Shown here piece after piece: positions 42,271 to 52,853 of a DNA stretch of 64,000 nt. The position numbers and the translations under genes are program-made. The stretch is from Setomelanomma holmii (Eukaryota; Ascomycota; Dothideomycetes; Pleosporales; Phaeosphaeriaceae). The notes under the pieces are model-generated. The model was not told where the DNA came from. It saw nothing but the letters and a program-made list of their open reading frames with translations, and did not search any database. The stretch lies in the NCBI GenBank assembly GCA_010015745.1, contig ML978276.1:1-64000 (forward strand), written 5' to 3'. Numbering within the stretch: position 1 is the first letter of the stretch; every line of letters starts with the position of its first letter.

Positions 42271-43737
42271 TTAGGGGTGGGAATTGGAGATCTCACCAAG
42301 TCGGGAGTAGAGCATATAGAGTGCCATCTGGTTGCACTCTTGCGTTCCGGTGATCGTCACTAGGCGCTCATTGCTGTTGTCAGTAGGCTCGTTGATCTTG
42401 ATAACACTACCGCTGAGCTGGCGGATCTCGTTGATCTTCGCACCACCCTTGCCGATAATGGCACCGACCATATCGTTAGGAATGAAGATCTGCTGGGTTA
42501 GAGGCTGACCAGGCATCGAAACTGGTGGTTGGTTCGGTGCACCACCGTGCGGGATAGGAGTAGCGCCGTGATGAGCGCCATATGGGGTGGGTTGAGCAGG
42601 ACCACCGTAGTGAGCCCGTCCGGGGGACCCAGCACCGTAAGGCATATTAGGATGACCGTACGGAGATGGCTGCACCGGTTGTCCGTGCATGTGAGGTCCT
42701 GCACCGTAGCCGGCGTGGGCGGGGGTGCGCTGGGGCTCTTGTCGACGGAAGTTGTTTGGTTGCTGGTACTGGCCTCCAGCAGGCTGAGGTACATATGGCT
42801 GGACAGACATTCCGCCCGGAACGACGTTCGCAGCCATACCGCTGCGGGTAGCATATTGCGACGCAGCTGGTCCTCCAAATCTCTCAGTCAGCTGCTCGAC
42901 GAGAGTTTGCGCAACGTAGTAGACAGCAATGTGCACGGCATCTGCGACACCAAGGACAACCAAAGAGCGCTCGCCGGAGTTGGGAAGAAGGGTGTCAGAT
43001 GCATTCAGCTTCGCGTTAGACGCTTCTTGGATCTCACGAATGCGAACACCCGCCTTGCCGATGATGGAGCCGATGAGGATATGTGGGATGAGGAGACGCA
43101 TGGGATAGGCCTTCGAGGTGGATGTAGAAGGAGTCTCAAGATCCTCTTGGTTCAGGGTGCGCACAATCAAGCCGAACGCCTTCGAAACGGCATCGACTTG
43201 GCCACTGACGGTGAGAATGCGCTCAACAGCACCGCGAGAATAGTCACTGACAGTGCACTTGGCACCTGACAGACGTCGGATCTGGGTCACATTCTCGCCG
43301 CCCTTGCCAATGATGGTGGCAGCCTCGCTTGTGCCAATGCAAGCACGAAGATGAAGCCAATTTGTCTCGTCCACTTGTTGATTGTGAGACATGGGTCGGC
43401 CGTTGGCGCCTGATGTGGATTGGATGGGCTGAGTCTCGAGGATGGAGGGCGCGTCGGGTACAACAGTGTCGGTCTGGATGGGCTCTGCACCATTCTGCTC
43501 AGCGACCTGAGCCACATCTTCTGACTTGACGACCTCGGTCTGTATGTCCTCTGTTGCAATGCCTTCGCCCTTGACTGGCTCTGCAGTCTCAATCTCGTCG
43601 GTGGCGGGCTCGTCCTTGACCATCTTGTCGAGGGCAGGGCGCTTGGCATCGGGCTGGTCGTTGGGTCCGGCGGGCGACGAGGGCTCCTCCAGCGGCCGCT
43701 TGGCGGAAGAGGCTGCGATGGTCGGTGATGCAGACAT
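42271..43737 (-). CDS. Triple-KH RNA-binding protein (PBP2/Rnc1/HEK2 type)
   Basis: One exon on the minus strand encodes 488 aa from the ATG at 43737. Three KH domains are visible from their GxxG loops: IIGKGGENV in KH1 (about 128-195), IIGKAGVRI in KH2 (about 212-280) and IIGKGGAKI in KH3 (about 414-480). The N-terminus is acidic and disordered. KH2 and KH3 are separated by a long Pro/Gly/Gln/His/Tyr-rich linker of about 120 residues, a low-complexity segment of the kind that supports RNP condensates. The arrangement matches fungal poly(C)-binding proteins such as S. pombe Rnc1 and yeast Pbp2/Hek2, which bind mRNAs and affect stability or localisation. Targets cannot be inferred. Confidence 0.9.
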   Translation of the reverse strand: MSASPTIAASSAKRPLEEPSSPAGPNDQPDAKRPALDKMVKDEPATDEIETAEPVKGEGIATEDIQTEVVKSEDVAQVAEQNGAEPIQTDTVVPDAPSILETQPIQSTSGANGRPMSHNQQVDETNWLHLRACIGTSEAATIIGKGGENVTQIRRLSGAKCTVSDYSRGAVERILTVSGQVDAVSKAFGLIVRTLNQEDLETPSTSTSKAYPMRLLIPHILIGSIIGKAGVRIREIQEASNAKLNASDTLLPNSGERSLVVLGVADAVHIAVYYVAQTLVEQLTERFGGPAASQYATRSGMAANVVPGGMSVQPYVPQPAGGQYQQPNNFRRQEPQRTPAHAGYGAGPHMHGQPVQPSPYGHPNMPYGAGSPGRAHYGGPAQPTPYGAHHGATPIPHGGAPNQPPVSMPGQPLTQQIFIPNDMVGAIIGKGGAKINEIRQLSGSVIKINEPTDNSNERLVTITGTQECNQMALYMLYSRLGEISNSHP

Positions 43738-44571
43738 GGTTCCTACTTGATGAGTCTTGATTAAGGTTGTGTGTGTTCGTCACTGTCCAGGAAAGCGCTC
43801 GAGCGAGATGCTGGGTAATTTTTCAATTGTTCGCGCTATGTACAGCGAGGGGCCGACAAGGAAAGCGTGCTGGTGCTGGCGACAGGGAGAGGACTGTGCG
43901 GCTTGATGGGGCGTGGAGGTGAGGTCGTCGGAGCAGGAACAGGGCTGGAGCGTGCAGAGAGTGCAGTGGTCGCAGGATTGGGGCCTCGCTGGGCGAAACC
44001 TCTTGTGCTGGGCTTGTGCAGATGGGGCGGAGAAGTCGAAGAGGATGGGTGCTTGCTAGGTGGTAGGGCGAGGTGATGTCGATGAGGAGAAGAAAGGAGC
44101 CCAAGTAAAGAAAGCTCGTCCGTCAAACCTTCTCGGCAAGCTACCAGCGTCTCAAAACCAGAGAGCTCAAGGGTGCGCGCTTGCGTGTGCGGCGAAAAAA
44201 AAGCTGAGAAGGGAAGGGGAAGCTGTGGTGCTGCAGAAGGGGCTCACGAGCGCCGATTGAGAGAGGTAGGCGGATGGTGCGAGGGAGGATGTTGCACAAG
44301 TGTTGCAAGTGCGGTGGAAAAGGAAGCCGGAGGGGATCGTCGGCATTAGCGTCTTAGCGATCACGTGCCGTACCCGAGCTCTACCGCAAGTGATACACCA
44401 CCATGGCACGACGAGAATCGGTGCAGGCAGACGAACAGGAAGGTGCGACAGGACGAAGAGTCCGAGTGAGCGCAAAGACCCTGGCTTGCCCCGCGGCGCG
44501 ACCAATTGAGACGCCAAACACTTCGGGAATCACCAAACATCAACAATACCCAATTCTACGCCTCAGCAAAC
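43738..44571. promoter_or_regulatory. Divergent region between KH protein and CENP-K-like gene
   Basis: 834 bp, GA-rich on the + strand near 43860-44130, giving long but unsupported frames on the opposite strand. It contains both promoters. Confidence 0.45.
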
Positions 44572-45694
44572 ATGGCGCAGTACAAAGACGCGATTCCAAA
44601 CATCCGAAACTATGCCCAGGAAGCACGCGAGCTTCACGACGGCGCCATGGATTTCGACGCGTCCAACACGGAAGCGCGCCTGGAGCAGACAGTGAGGGAG
44701 TTGCAAGCACGCGTCCAAGAGCAACAAGCTGCATTGGAGGAGGTGCGACATACCACATTGCAATCTGGAGTCATGTGGACATCAGACTTACCACTCGTAG
44801 CTACGATCTCAGTCTCAGGTCAACCTCCAAGTTGCGGCTTACGCGTCAGAGGATCCGCGACAACAACTACGACAGCTCATGGCAGTCAAACACGCCTACA
44901 AAAGCCTGAGGCCAACAGCAACATTTCTTCCCTCACAAGGATCAGCACTTCCGGCTCTCCTGGCTGCCAGCTCTCTGCAGCACAATGTCCAAGGCTCAAA
45001 GGAAGCTATCGCCCACACTCAAGGTCAAGTCACCAAAGCAGAGACAAGTCTGCAGCGCGAAGAAGCCTACCTTCATGACGCAAATCTGCTCACGCAAGCT
45101 ATGGAGAGTCGTATTGAACGATTACGTTCGCAGCATGAAGATCGCTCGCAGAACACGCCTGCCCAACTTGCGAGAGAGCTGATAGCAGCCAAACGGGCTC
45201 AAAAAGACAAGTGCGATGCAGAAATGCAACGCTTGGGTCAAGCAATGAACGACTTCATCAACGACTACCTGGCGGCCATGATTGCCGCCGAAGAGCTTGG
45301 GGGACCCGTGGTAGGAGACATGCTTGATGTGGAAGACGACACACTCGCCGCTGGCTTTACGAAGAAAGGACGAGCGAAGTCGTCAAAAAAGCCAGTGTCG
45401 GAGAAGACACGTCAGCGTAGGATAGATCAGATCTGGGGTCGTGAAGCAGCTGTCGAGAACGACGATGAGGAGGAACCACCCACTGAAGCTGAAGCTGCAG
45501 ATGCATACATGAGGAAGTTGATCGAAAATCTGTTTGCAACGCTGATAGGTCCTGGTGGCGGAAAAGCGTATTTCCAGCTCGAGCGAGATTCAGCAGCCAG
45601 CAGATTCCTCGTAAGGGCAAAAGTTGCCCAGTTCCACCCAAAAGATGCGAGGAAGCTGCGCTTGATTGACTTCGGAAGAGAATTGGATGATTGA
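44572..45694 (+). CDS. CENP-K-like kinetochore protein
   Basis: Exons are 44572-44742 and 44801-45694, with a 58-nt intron (GTGCGA...CTCGTAG); the product is 354 aa. It is mostly coiled coil: RLEQTVRELQARVQEQQAALEE before the intron and a long Gln/Glu/Ala-rich helix after it. The central motif LRQLMAVKHAYKSLRPTATF followed by PALLAASSLQ resembles fungal CENP-K (Sim4-complex) proteins, constitutive kinetochore components. A basic patch (KKGRAKSSKKPVSEKTRQRR) could be a nuclear signal, and an ordered-looking tail ends with LRLIDFGRELDD. The N-terminus MAQYKDAIPNIRNYAQEARE is in good context. The family call rests on pattern and helix layout, so it is moderate. Confidence 0.7.
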
Positions 45695-48600
45695 ATGGGG
45701 GAGACCGTGTGAATGGTGGCCCTGGAAGATGATAGCAAAATCGCACTCTCCTACCCGAGGAAAAGACCATGCTTTCACCCCGTTCTCATCTGCGGCACAT
45801 TCTACGGAAGGTATAAGTTGCTCATAAAGGTCGCAAAGGGACACCAGTGTCTGGTCACTGAGATGACTTGTCTCCAAGATGCCGTAGTGTTCAGAGTCTA
45901 GACATGAAGCAATGCGATGTGTCGCGCAGTGCATGCAGCATAGTCAATACCACATACATGTTCTCGGAGGGACAGTGCCACTGAAGGAAACTAGGTGGAA
46001 GGAATGTGCGTGGAAATGTGCGTGGAATAAATTCACGCCCCTTAGCACCTCCGTGAGTATTTCTATTCACACATTCGACATTATCCTACCCTAGTGAGCA
46101 TGCGCACAACGTCTCTCTATGCAGGTATATTCATTTCCCGCTTGGCCCGTTTGAGACCTATGATGGACTTCCCAAGAGCTTACATCACTACCTTTGTCAT
46201 GGCTCTCTATCATTCTTTGATCTGTGTCGGTGCTTCCAAATCCTCTCTACACAATGTCACGTTGACCTGGAGAAGGTTCGGACACGTCCATCGACTTGCC
46301 CCTGCAGTGTACCACCGGCCGTCACCTCCACATCCGCGCGTCTACACTCTCAAGCCCTGAACCCAGCTCCAAATCCTCCGAAAGTCTCCATGCAGACCCA
46401 TAAAACACATCATCGCCGTCTAGGTGTTGTTGGACAGCCCATCCTAGTCTTTCAACAAAACCTCCTATTGACCGCTCAACATTCTCTTCCCAAAACTTCG
46501 AATGGACCGCGGGGAGCGGGAGAGGTGGTCTGATGAAGAATCTTCAGCTCGGAAGAGGCTCGATTGCAGAGTCAGGCCTATGACGCCGAGATCTGGGTGT
46601 GGATGCATGATTGATGGGTTATTTGTTGGATGCTGGCACCGGTTTGCATGCTTACATCTACAACATTCTCAGGATGTTCACTGGGATGTCGCGATCAAAC
46701 CAGCACATCCCCCAGGGAAAAGCAGTGCCTAAAAGGCCGAATAACATTCCTACCAAAGTCCATCATTGCCATGCCGGAGCGTCTGCCTTTCTCACCATCT
46801 TCAATATCTCCAAGCTCCCCTTGCATGGTGGTGGATGTGCGAAGAAGCAAACCCTAGATTTACGACATTTACGCCCCCAGCGGATTTCTCCGGCTCACTG
46901 GCCTTCCCAATGCATCCAATCGTCCTGCAGGCACATCGTATCAGGCCATAATCCTAACCGCATAATGCAAACGTGGCTCCAGCAGGTACACACCACACTC
47001 TTCCGCCAACCGGCAGTATTCCAGTCGCGCGTCATCGGGATGCTGCAACCCCTCCTACATGAATCACCCGCACCACCATCGCTTTCATTCGTGGCCCGCC
47101 CCATGCCACCGCGCTGACTCGTTGTGGGCAGGAACAAGCGAGATAACGCGCATACGCTTGAGAGCAAATATTCCGGTAGCGGAAACTGGTGTTGTTGTCG
47201 TGGCCCCCTTTAGCCGGTGTGTGCTTGACTGCATGAGGAAGCTGACATCGTAAAATGATTGCGCAAGATGAGGGTCGCTGAATCTCGACAAAGAGATCGT
47301 GAGACGCCATGAAGGCAAGGCCGCGGATGCATGGAAGCTATCCAACCCAATGCGGAGGTTGTGACGTGGGATTTGCGGTGGGATAATGGACTGAGGAGAG
47401 ATGTGCGGAGCTCGGCATGCATTATCTGGGTCATCTGAAACGCTTTGGGATGATCAGGAGGTCCAGCTTCTGCATGTCCACTTGTCAAGTTTGCACACCG
47501 ACTTCGGGCTTGCAAAAACACGCAATCTTGTTAATCTGCATGTTCGTGGTCGGGTTAATGCGATACCGCCTGCAAACGGGAACGCGATTGTGACCACCTC
47601 GCGATTCAGAGTGGGTGATCAAGGATTGGAGATTGCAAATTTTGCTTTGTCGCACGCCCTCATCTTGCCGGCCAAAAAGATTGCGGGTACCGCGCGCTGG
47701 GACCAATTGCAATTTACCGAGAAACTGCTTTTCCTTTGTTTGTGTGTTGTGACATTCAACAACGGATGGAGACTTGCAAGTTCAAGCCCAAAGCTAAACT
47801 AAAAGTCACTCTTACGTTTGAGCGTACGCGCAATCTCCGCCTCTCCATTCGGCGGTTCCAGAACAATGTCCAAGCTTCAAGTTCAAACGTTCGCTTTGCA
47901 CCGTCGTGCTCAGCGGTCACGCTACGTTCCGCGTCGGAGGGAGAACCGAACGGCGAACGGCGAACGGCTCAACGCCCAACGTGCTGTCAAATATGACGAT
48001 CTGCAAGCTTAACTCCACGTCTGGGAATGGCATAACAGAATGAATAATGAAGCGGAGCGGGGCTGCAACATCCAGAGCATTCGGGAACCACGTGCAAACT
48101 TCTTGGAGATTTTCAGTGGTGGAGCCAGACGATGATACATATCTGTGGCTGTGCAAAAACGTTAGTCTCGGTCCGCAACATCAGCTGGTCCAAAAGTCTA
48201 CGCTCCATAATGGAATGGCCGCAGACTCCCGCTGGGGACTTCGACTTTGCGTAAAGATCTGCCCGTCCTCTGAGTCACAGTTAGTATTCATGCAGGTTAC
48301 TTTTCGTCCGGGTGTTGTAAGGCATTGGAGGAGTATCCCGAACCGCTGTGGCGAATTTGTATGCATGCGCCACTGTGGCTCTGTCCCTGAGATCTCAGTG
48401 AAGAAATGTTTGTGTCGATCTTGTATCAGCTCATATCCATTGGGCGATCCAAAACGTTCTCGTTCTTGGCCGAATGTTAGTCTGCTAAAGTTAGATTTCC
48501 CAAGGCATTTGATTGATCGATAGTCTACCATATCGATTAGATTCTTTCCTCTTCTAGACACTCGGTAGACAGGAGTACGCGTCGTCTATGTCGTTCTCTT

Positions 48601-50099
48601 GGTGATCCAAAGGTCTTCGGGGTCCACGAGACTTTGAACACTTAGACTGTGGCGATGAACTGTGGCACTTCGCAAGCATTCCCTTCGGAGTGTTGTGCCG
48701 TTAGAACATTACGCAGAAGCTGAGACCACCAAATCAAGGGCGGCACGAAAGACAAAGTCGTTGTGGCTACTCGATAGTGCGATGCAAGTTGGCGCCACCA
48801 AAGTTACTGGAAAGCGTTTGTTTCCCTTCGTTTGACTGTGCGAACGTGCTCTGAACATTGCGATGGGCGCTTCACGTCCGCGGTGCTAAATCGGTCGACT
48901 TGTTCGCGCCAGTTGTTTCATGTCGCGACCGTGTGGAGTGGACGTTTGACTGTTGAGCGGCCAAGGCACCCTTCCCAGTTGCTTCATGATCGCCGCCTCA
49001 TTTCATTCGACATGGTTCGTGAAATTGACAACGCATCTGCCCAGATGCTGCTCCTGCATATGCTCTGGTTCTTTCACAAAGTGTACATTTCGTGTGATTC
49101 GCCAGATGACTTCTGCACGGTGACATCAAGCCTCGGGCACCCGACTTTGAGGGTTGGAGCCCCATGCCTGATCGGCCGTCGGCGAAAGCTGCCCACCAGC
49201 CACCTCATTTCCGTGGACCGGGGTCCCTTTGTAATGGCGGACCGATACAATGTTTGAATTGCAACGCGCGCAAATGTGGGTGTTGAAGCATCTGACGTGT
49301 TTAGTTGGCAAGATCGTGCGGTGATCGATGATGTGATCGAGGTCGCGACTTGGAGATTCCTCGACGCGATGCGCGCAAAGATAGCTTGACGTCTAGGTAA
49401 GCCTGGTATATGGGCCGTGCTGATGCAAGATTCGCAAAGTCTTGCGGCGCTTGAGGAATCCGAAGCTCCAGCGAATCGTTGCTGTGGCGTTAGGTAGTAC
49501 GCTTATGGAAAACGTGTGCAAGTCAACACATGTAGTAGAGTCCCAGAACGGCGAGTATGACTGAGGAAAGGGGAATGTAAGACATAAAGGTACAAAGACT
49601 TCTATTCGTCTTCGAGTGAGATCGAACCATCTCAAATAATCAGGCCTCCGCTGCCCGTGTGTATCTTCGAAAATGCAGCTCCGCGCCTGACTGGCCAGTG
49701 CTGCATGTGTATATAAAATAAACGCTTCATTCCGCCGTATATCGCACCCGCTCGTTACCTTGCAATCTTAAGCCGCTGGAAAGGTGAAAAGGTATAATGG
49801 GTATCGTGGTCGAACCGGAGAAAGGTTAAGAAAGTAAGGTATCAACATAAAAAAGGCAAATGACCCAGAAGAGATCATGGTATCTCCAGAGTTTCGCAAC
49901 GCCGAATGTGAGGTGGCCATGTCGAGAGACGACTGGACAGAATTAAGCCCTATAGAGCTATGGGTGGCTCATGCCGAATGCACGAATAGTACAAAGTCAT
50001 TATGGTAATAGGTCGTAAGGTGATCCTGGTAGTGGTGGTGGAGGAATGGTGGTTGGCGTCCCGCTGTGGCACAGCGAGCTGTCTCAGCGAAGTGGGATC
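45695..50099. other. 4.4-kb gene-poor interval
   Basis: No well-supported gene is seen between the CENP-K-like and CP2 genes. Minus-strand codons between 46322 and 46835 look protein-like in pieces but do not join into a convincing model. The remaining open frames (for example 46611-47117 and 47401-47802 on +, 48181-48561 on -) lack conserved features. The interval could hold non-coding transcripts, a decayed gene or long regulatory DNA upstream of CP2. Confidence 0.5.
47947..47967 (+). repeat. Three tandem copies of the heptamer CGAACGG
   Basis: The heptamer CGAACGG occurs three times back to back inside the gene-poor interval. No function is evident. Confidence 0.8.
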
Positions 50100-52853
50100 C
50101 TAAAAGAGAAGACGTAGCTCGTAGCCTGTCGAGTTGACGTTCTCAATCACACTGATGTCGCCGTCGACCTGGATATCCGTAGGTCCAGCGTCCCATTCCC
50201 GCTTCAAGTGATGTACCGGGGGTGTACCAATTTCGTGGAACTCAGCAGTCATGTCCTGCTGCTCTGGAACAGCACTAAGTGCGTCGTCGTCCATGAGGAT
50301 TTGCAGCCCTTTCTGATTCACGCGGACTGTGCGAGTCACTTTCGTAGGCTCGACGTTGATCTTCATTGCGATGCCGCTGACTAGAGCTTTGACGGTTCGC
50401 TCCATAAGATATACGGCGCGGTAGTAGTTGTCGTCTGGCTGGCGTCCTGCAATCCGTGGTTGAACGAAGAAGCATGCCACTATGTACTCATTAGTATATT
50501 ACGCAACATATGCTCTTGATGCTGCTTACCTGGTTTAAGCAGTGGCTCTGGTGGAGGCTGATATGTCTGGTCGACGCCCAAGGCTTCGATCCAGCCTGAC
50601 AAGGCGTGATCGTCAGAGTAGGGCCTCTGTACCTTTGTTGGAACATCAGCGCCACCGGGTATCTCAGCAATGCCTTTGAGATCACCCGTTGCAGTCTGTG
50701 GGAGGCTCCTCCATTCGCCCGAAGTCATGCGAGATGGTGGTTGGAAAGGTTTTGGTCGTTGGAAAGACGAACCACGACGCTTCTCAGACTGAAGAGACTG
50801 TGAGCTGGGCGTGGGTGACACAATGGATGATGCCCTGGTGTTTGTGCTCTGGCCCTCCCACATCTGCGTATCGACGGCGGTATCGAGCTTTAAAAGTTCT
50901 TCGGGGCTTGAGACCATTTGCACAGGGTGAAGATCTGGGTCGTCCTGTTCGTCACCGTTCAAGTAGAGTACACTGACAGGTCTAGTTGAGCTGAACATGT
51001 CTTGTAAAGAGGCCAGCTTGATGTGAAGGTCCTCTTCTGCTGGAGCACGCGCTCCTGAATTGGAGCTTTGTGAGGACATGGACCAGGTCCTTTTGTGTTT
51101 TGGAACCTTTCCAGGTCGTGTGCTGGCGCTGCCTTTGGAGATTGAACTGCTGCGCTTACGCTTTCCGAAGTCCTTCATGCCGGACTCCACCTGGGCGATC
51201 TGCTGCTTCAACTTGTCGATCGTTTTCTTGACATGGGCGACGTCGTTGGAGAGTTTCCTCTCAGCTCCATGGTCTCGGAAGAGCTTGACTTTGCAGTAGC
51301 ACAGCTCGGCTTCCAGTTTGCCTTGTGGTGATCCGGCAATGTCCGAGACGAGTTCCGTCTTCGCGCAGAGGCGGACTGGGATGCCCTTCACACCTTTCGA
51401 GTGGCTGAAGTCCGTGGAGAGGAAATTGAACCGTACAGCCAAGGAGCACTCAGGTGTGGCATTGTGAACTGGTGTCCACGTAACCACGAACCCATCGAAT
51501 GATGACGACTCAATCTCTACTCTTGGTCGACCTTGCACCTCGCCGCCGCCGACTTGGCTGGGATCCACAAACTCTACTGCTTGCAGACGGCCACCGCGCT
51601 GGTGCGCTTCGTTAGTTCCCCGTCCCTCTTTCCAAAGCTGCCAGCAGGCCGCAGGTCGTTGTCTTTGTTGCTCATCCTCGAACGAAATGCGGATGAAGGT
51701 CCGGTACTTGGCAGGCGCCACGGAAGTCTGGACCGGCGCAGTGTCCACAAGCGAGATGGAGTAGGCTTGGCCCTTGTTGAGGTAGGTGACCGGCACTTCG
51801 TCTGCGGCCTTGATCATGGCGGTGGGTGCATTCAAGGTAACGTGATATCGAAAGTTCTGGTTTGGTTGAGGAGGCGGTGCGGCTGCTGCCGCAAGGTTGT
51901 CTTGATACGAATGCGGCGCGAAGCCGATCAAGGGCGACTGCTCCTGCATCTCGACATCTGGGACGATGTTGTCCATCGGTGAGTTCTCGTGGTGCGGCTG
52001 CGCCAAGGGCGCATGGTCGAATGCGGATGGCGCGTGGGTGAACTGGTGAGGCGCAAAGGCCTGCGAGTGCTGCGGCTGAACGCCAAATGGATTGACATTT
52101 TGAAAGTGGTGGTGAGTTCCCAGAGCGTGCGGGTTGAAGCCATGGAGATGGGCTGTTGGTGCGATTTGGCCAGCATGGACCCCGCCCTCGGAGGTGGGTA
52201 GCGAGAGTGGTGTTCCTAGGCCGAAGCTGAAGCCGGGAGTGTGCAGATCTCCCGCCTGGCTGTGATAGAGCGTGTTGGTGCCGCCAGGCGTCGGCGTGTA
52301 GTAGCCAGGCGGCTGATTTGCAAAAGAAGTGAATGCGAAGCTGTTGGGGTCGAGCAGCGACGGCGTGAATCTCCAGGGCTGGTCATTTCCACGCGGCGTT
52401 GGATCCTGGTCCTTGATGTCGTCGTGGTCCCCCGCATGTCTGGATTGCGTGTGGTCAGCAAATGCATGGGACAATAAATCTGGGTGAAGTAAATTGGGTT
52501 GGGTCTGCTTTGGGGCCCGTTGTTGGAGCGGGCCGCAAGTGGGCAGACATGAGATGGCAGCACATACCTGGAGTGTGCGACATCGAGCGCATCTGTGAGG
52601 GAGTGGCCTAACGGCCCGGCGACCGAGTGCGAGCGCTGGGCGAGGTGCGGAAAGGCACTCTTGAACGACTCGAGGAGTTCCTCATTCGGCTTCTGAGAGT
52701 TGGTCCTGCTGAGCGGTCAGTACGGGCGGCCAAGTACCAGAGCGTTCACCACCACACGCGACGCGCGCACATCACAGCACGCTGCAGCGCCGGCGGCACC
52801 GGCGACCAGAAACCACACAACGCAGTGAAGGGAACATACCGGTTGCGAAACAT
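50100..52853 (-). CDS. CP2/grainyhead-like transcription factor
   Basis: Exons on the minus strand are 52853-52840, 52705-52568, 52439-50530 and 50479-50100; introns are 134, 128 and 50 nt; the product is 813 aa. The first exon is 14 nt (MFRNR) and splices to KPNEELLESFKSAFPHLAQR, the conserved N-terminus of fungal CP2 proteins. A Gln/His/Pro-rich region follows. The DNA-binding CP2 domain covers about 250-430 (NFRYHVTLNAPTAMI, LNKGQAYSISLVD, TFIRISFEDEQQRQRPAACW, AVRFNFLSTDFSHSKGVKG). The last exon carries DNYYRAVYLMERTVKALV and a ubiquitin-like tail. Neurospora's grainyhead homologue controls conidial separation and cell-wall genes; a similar role is inferred. Confidence 0.93.

Noticed and set aside
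42529..43269. 246-codon + frame
   Set aside because: Antisense to the three KH domains, which have clear GxxG motifs.
46611..47117. 168-codon + frame in the gene-poor interval
   Set aside because: No domain. The first part is antisense to minus-strand codons that look more protein-like.
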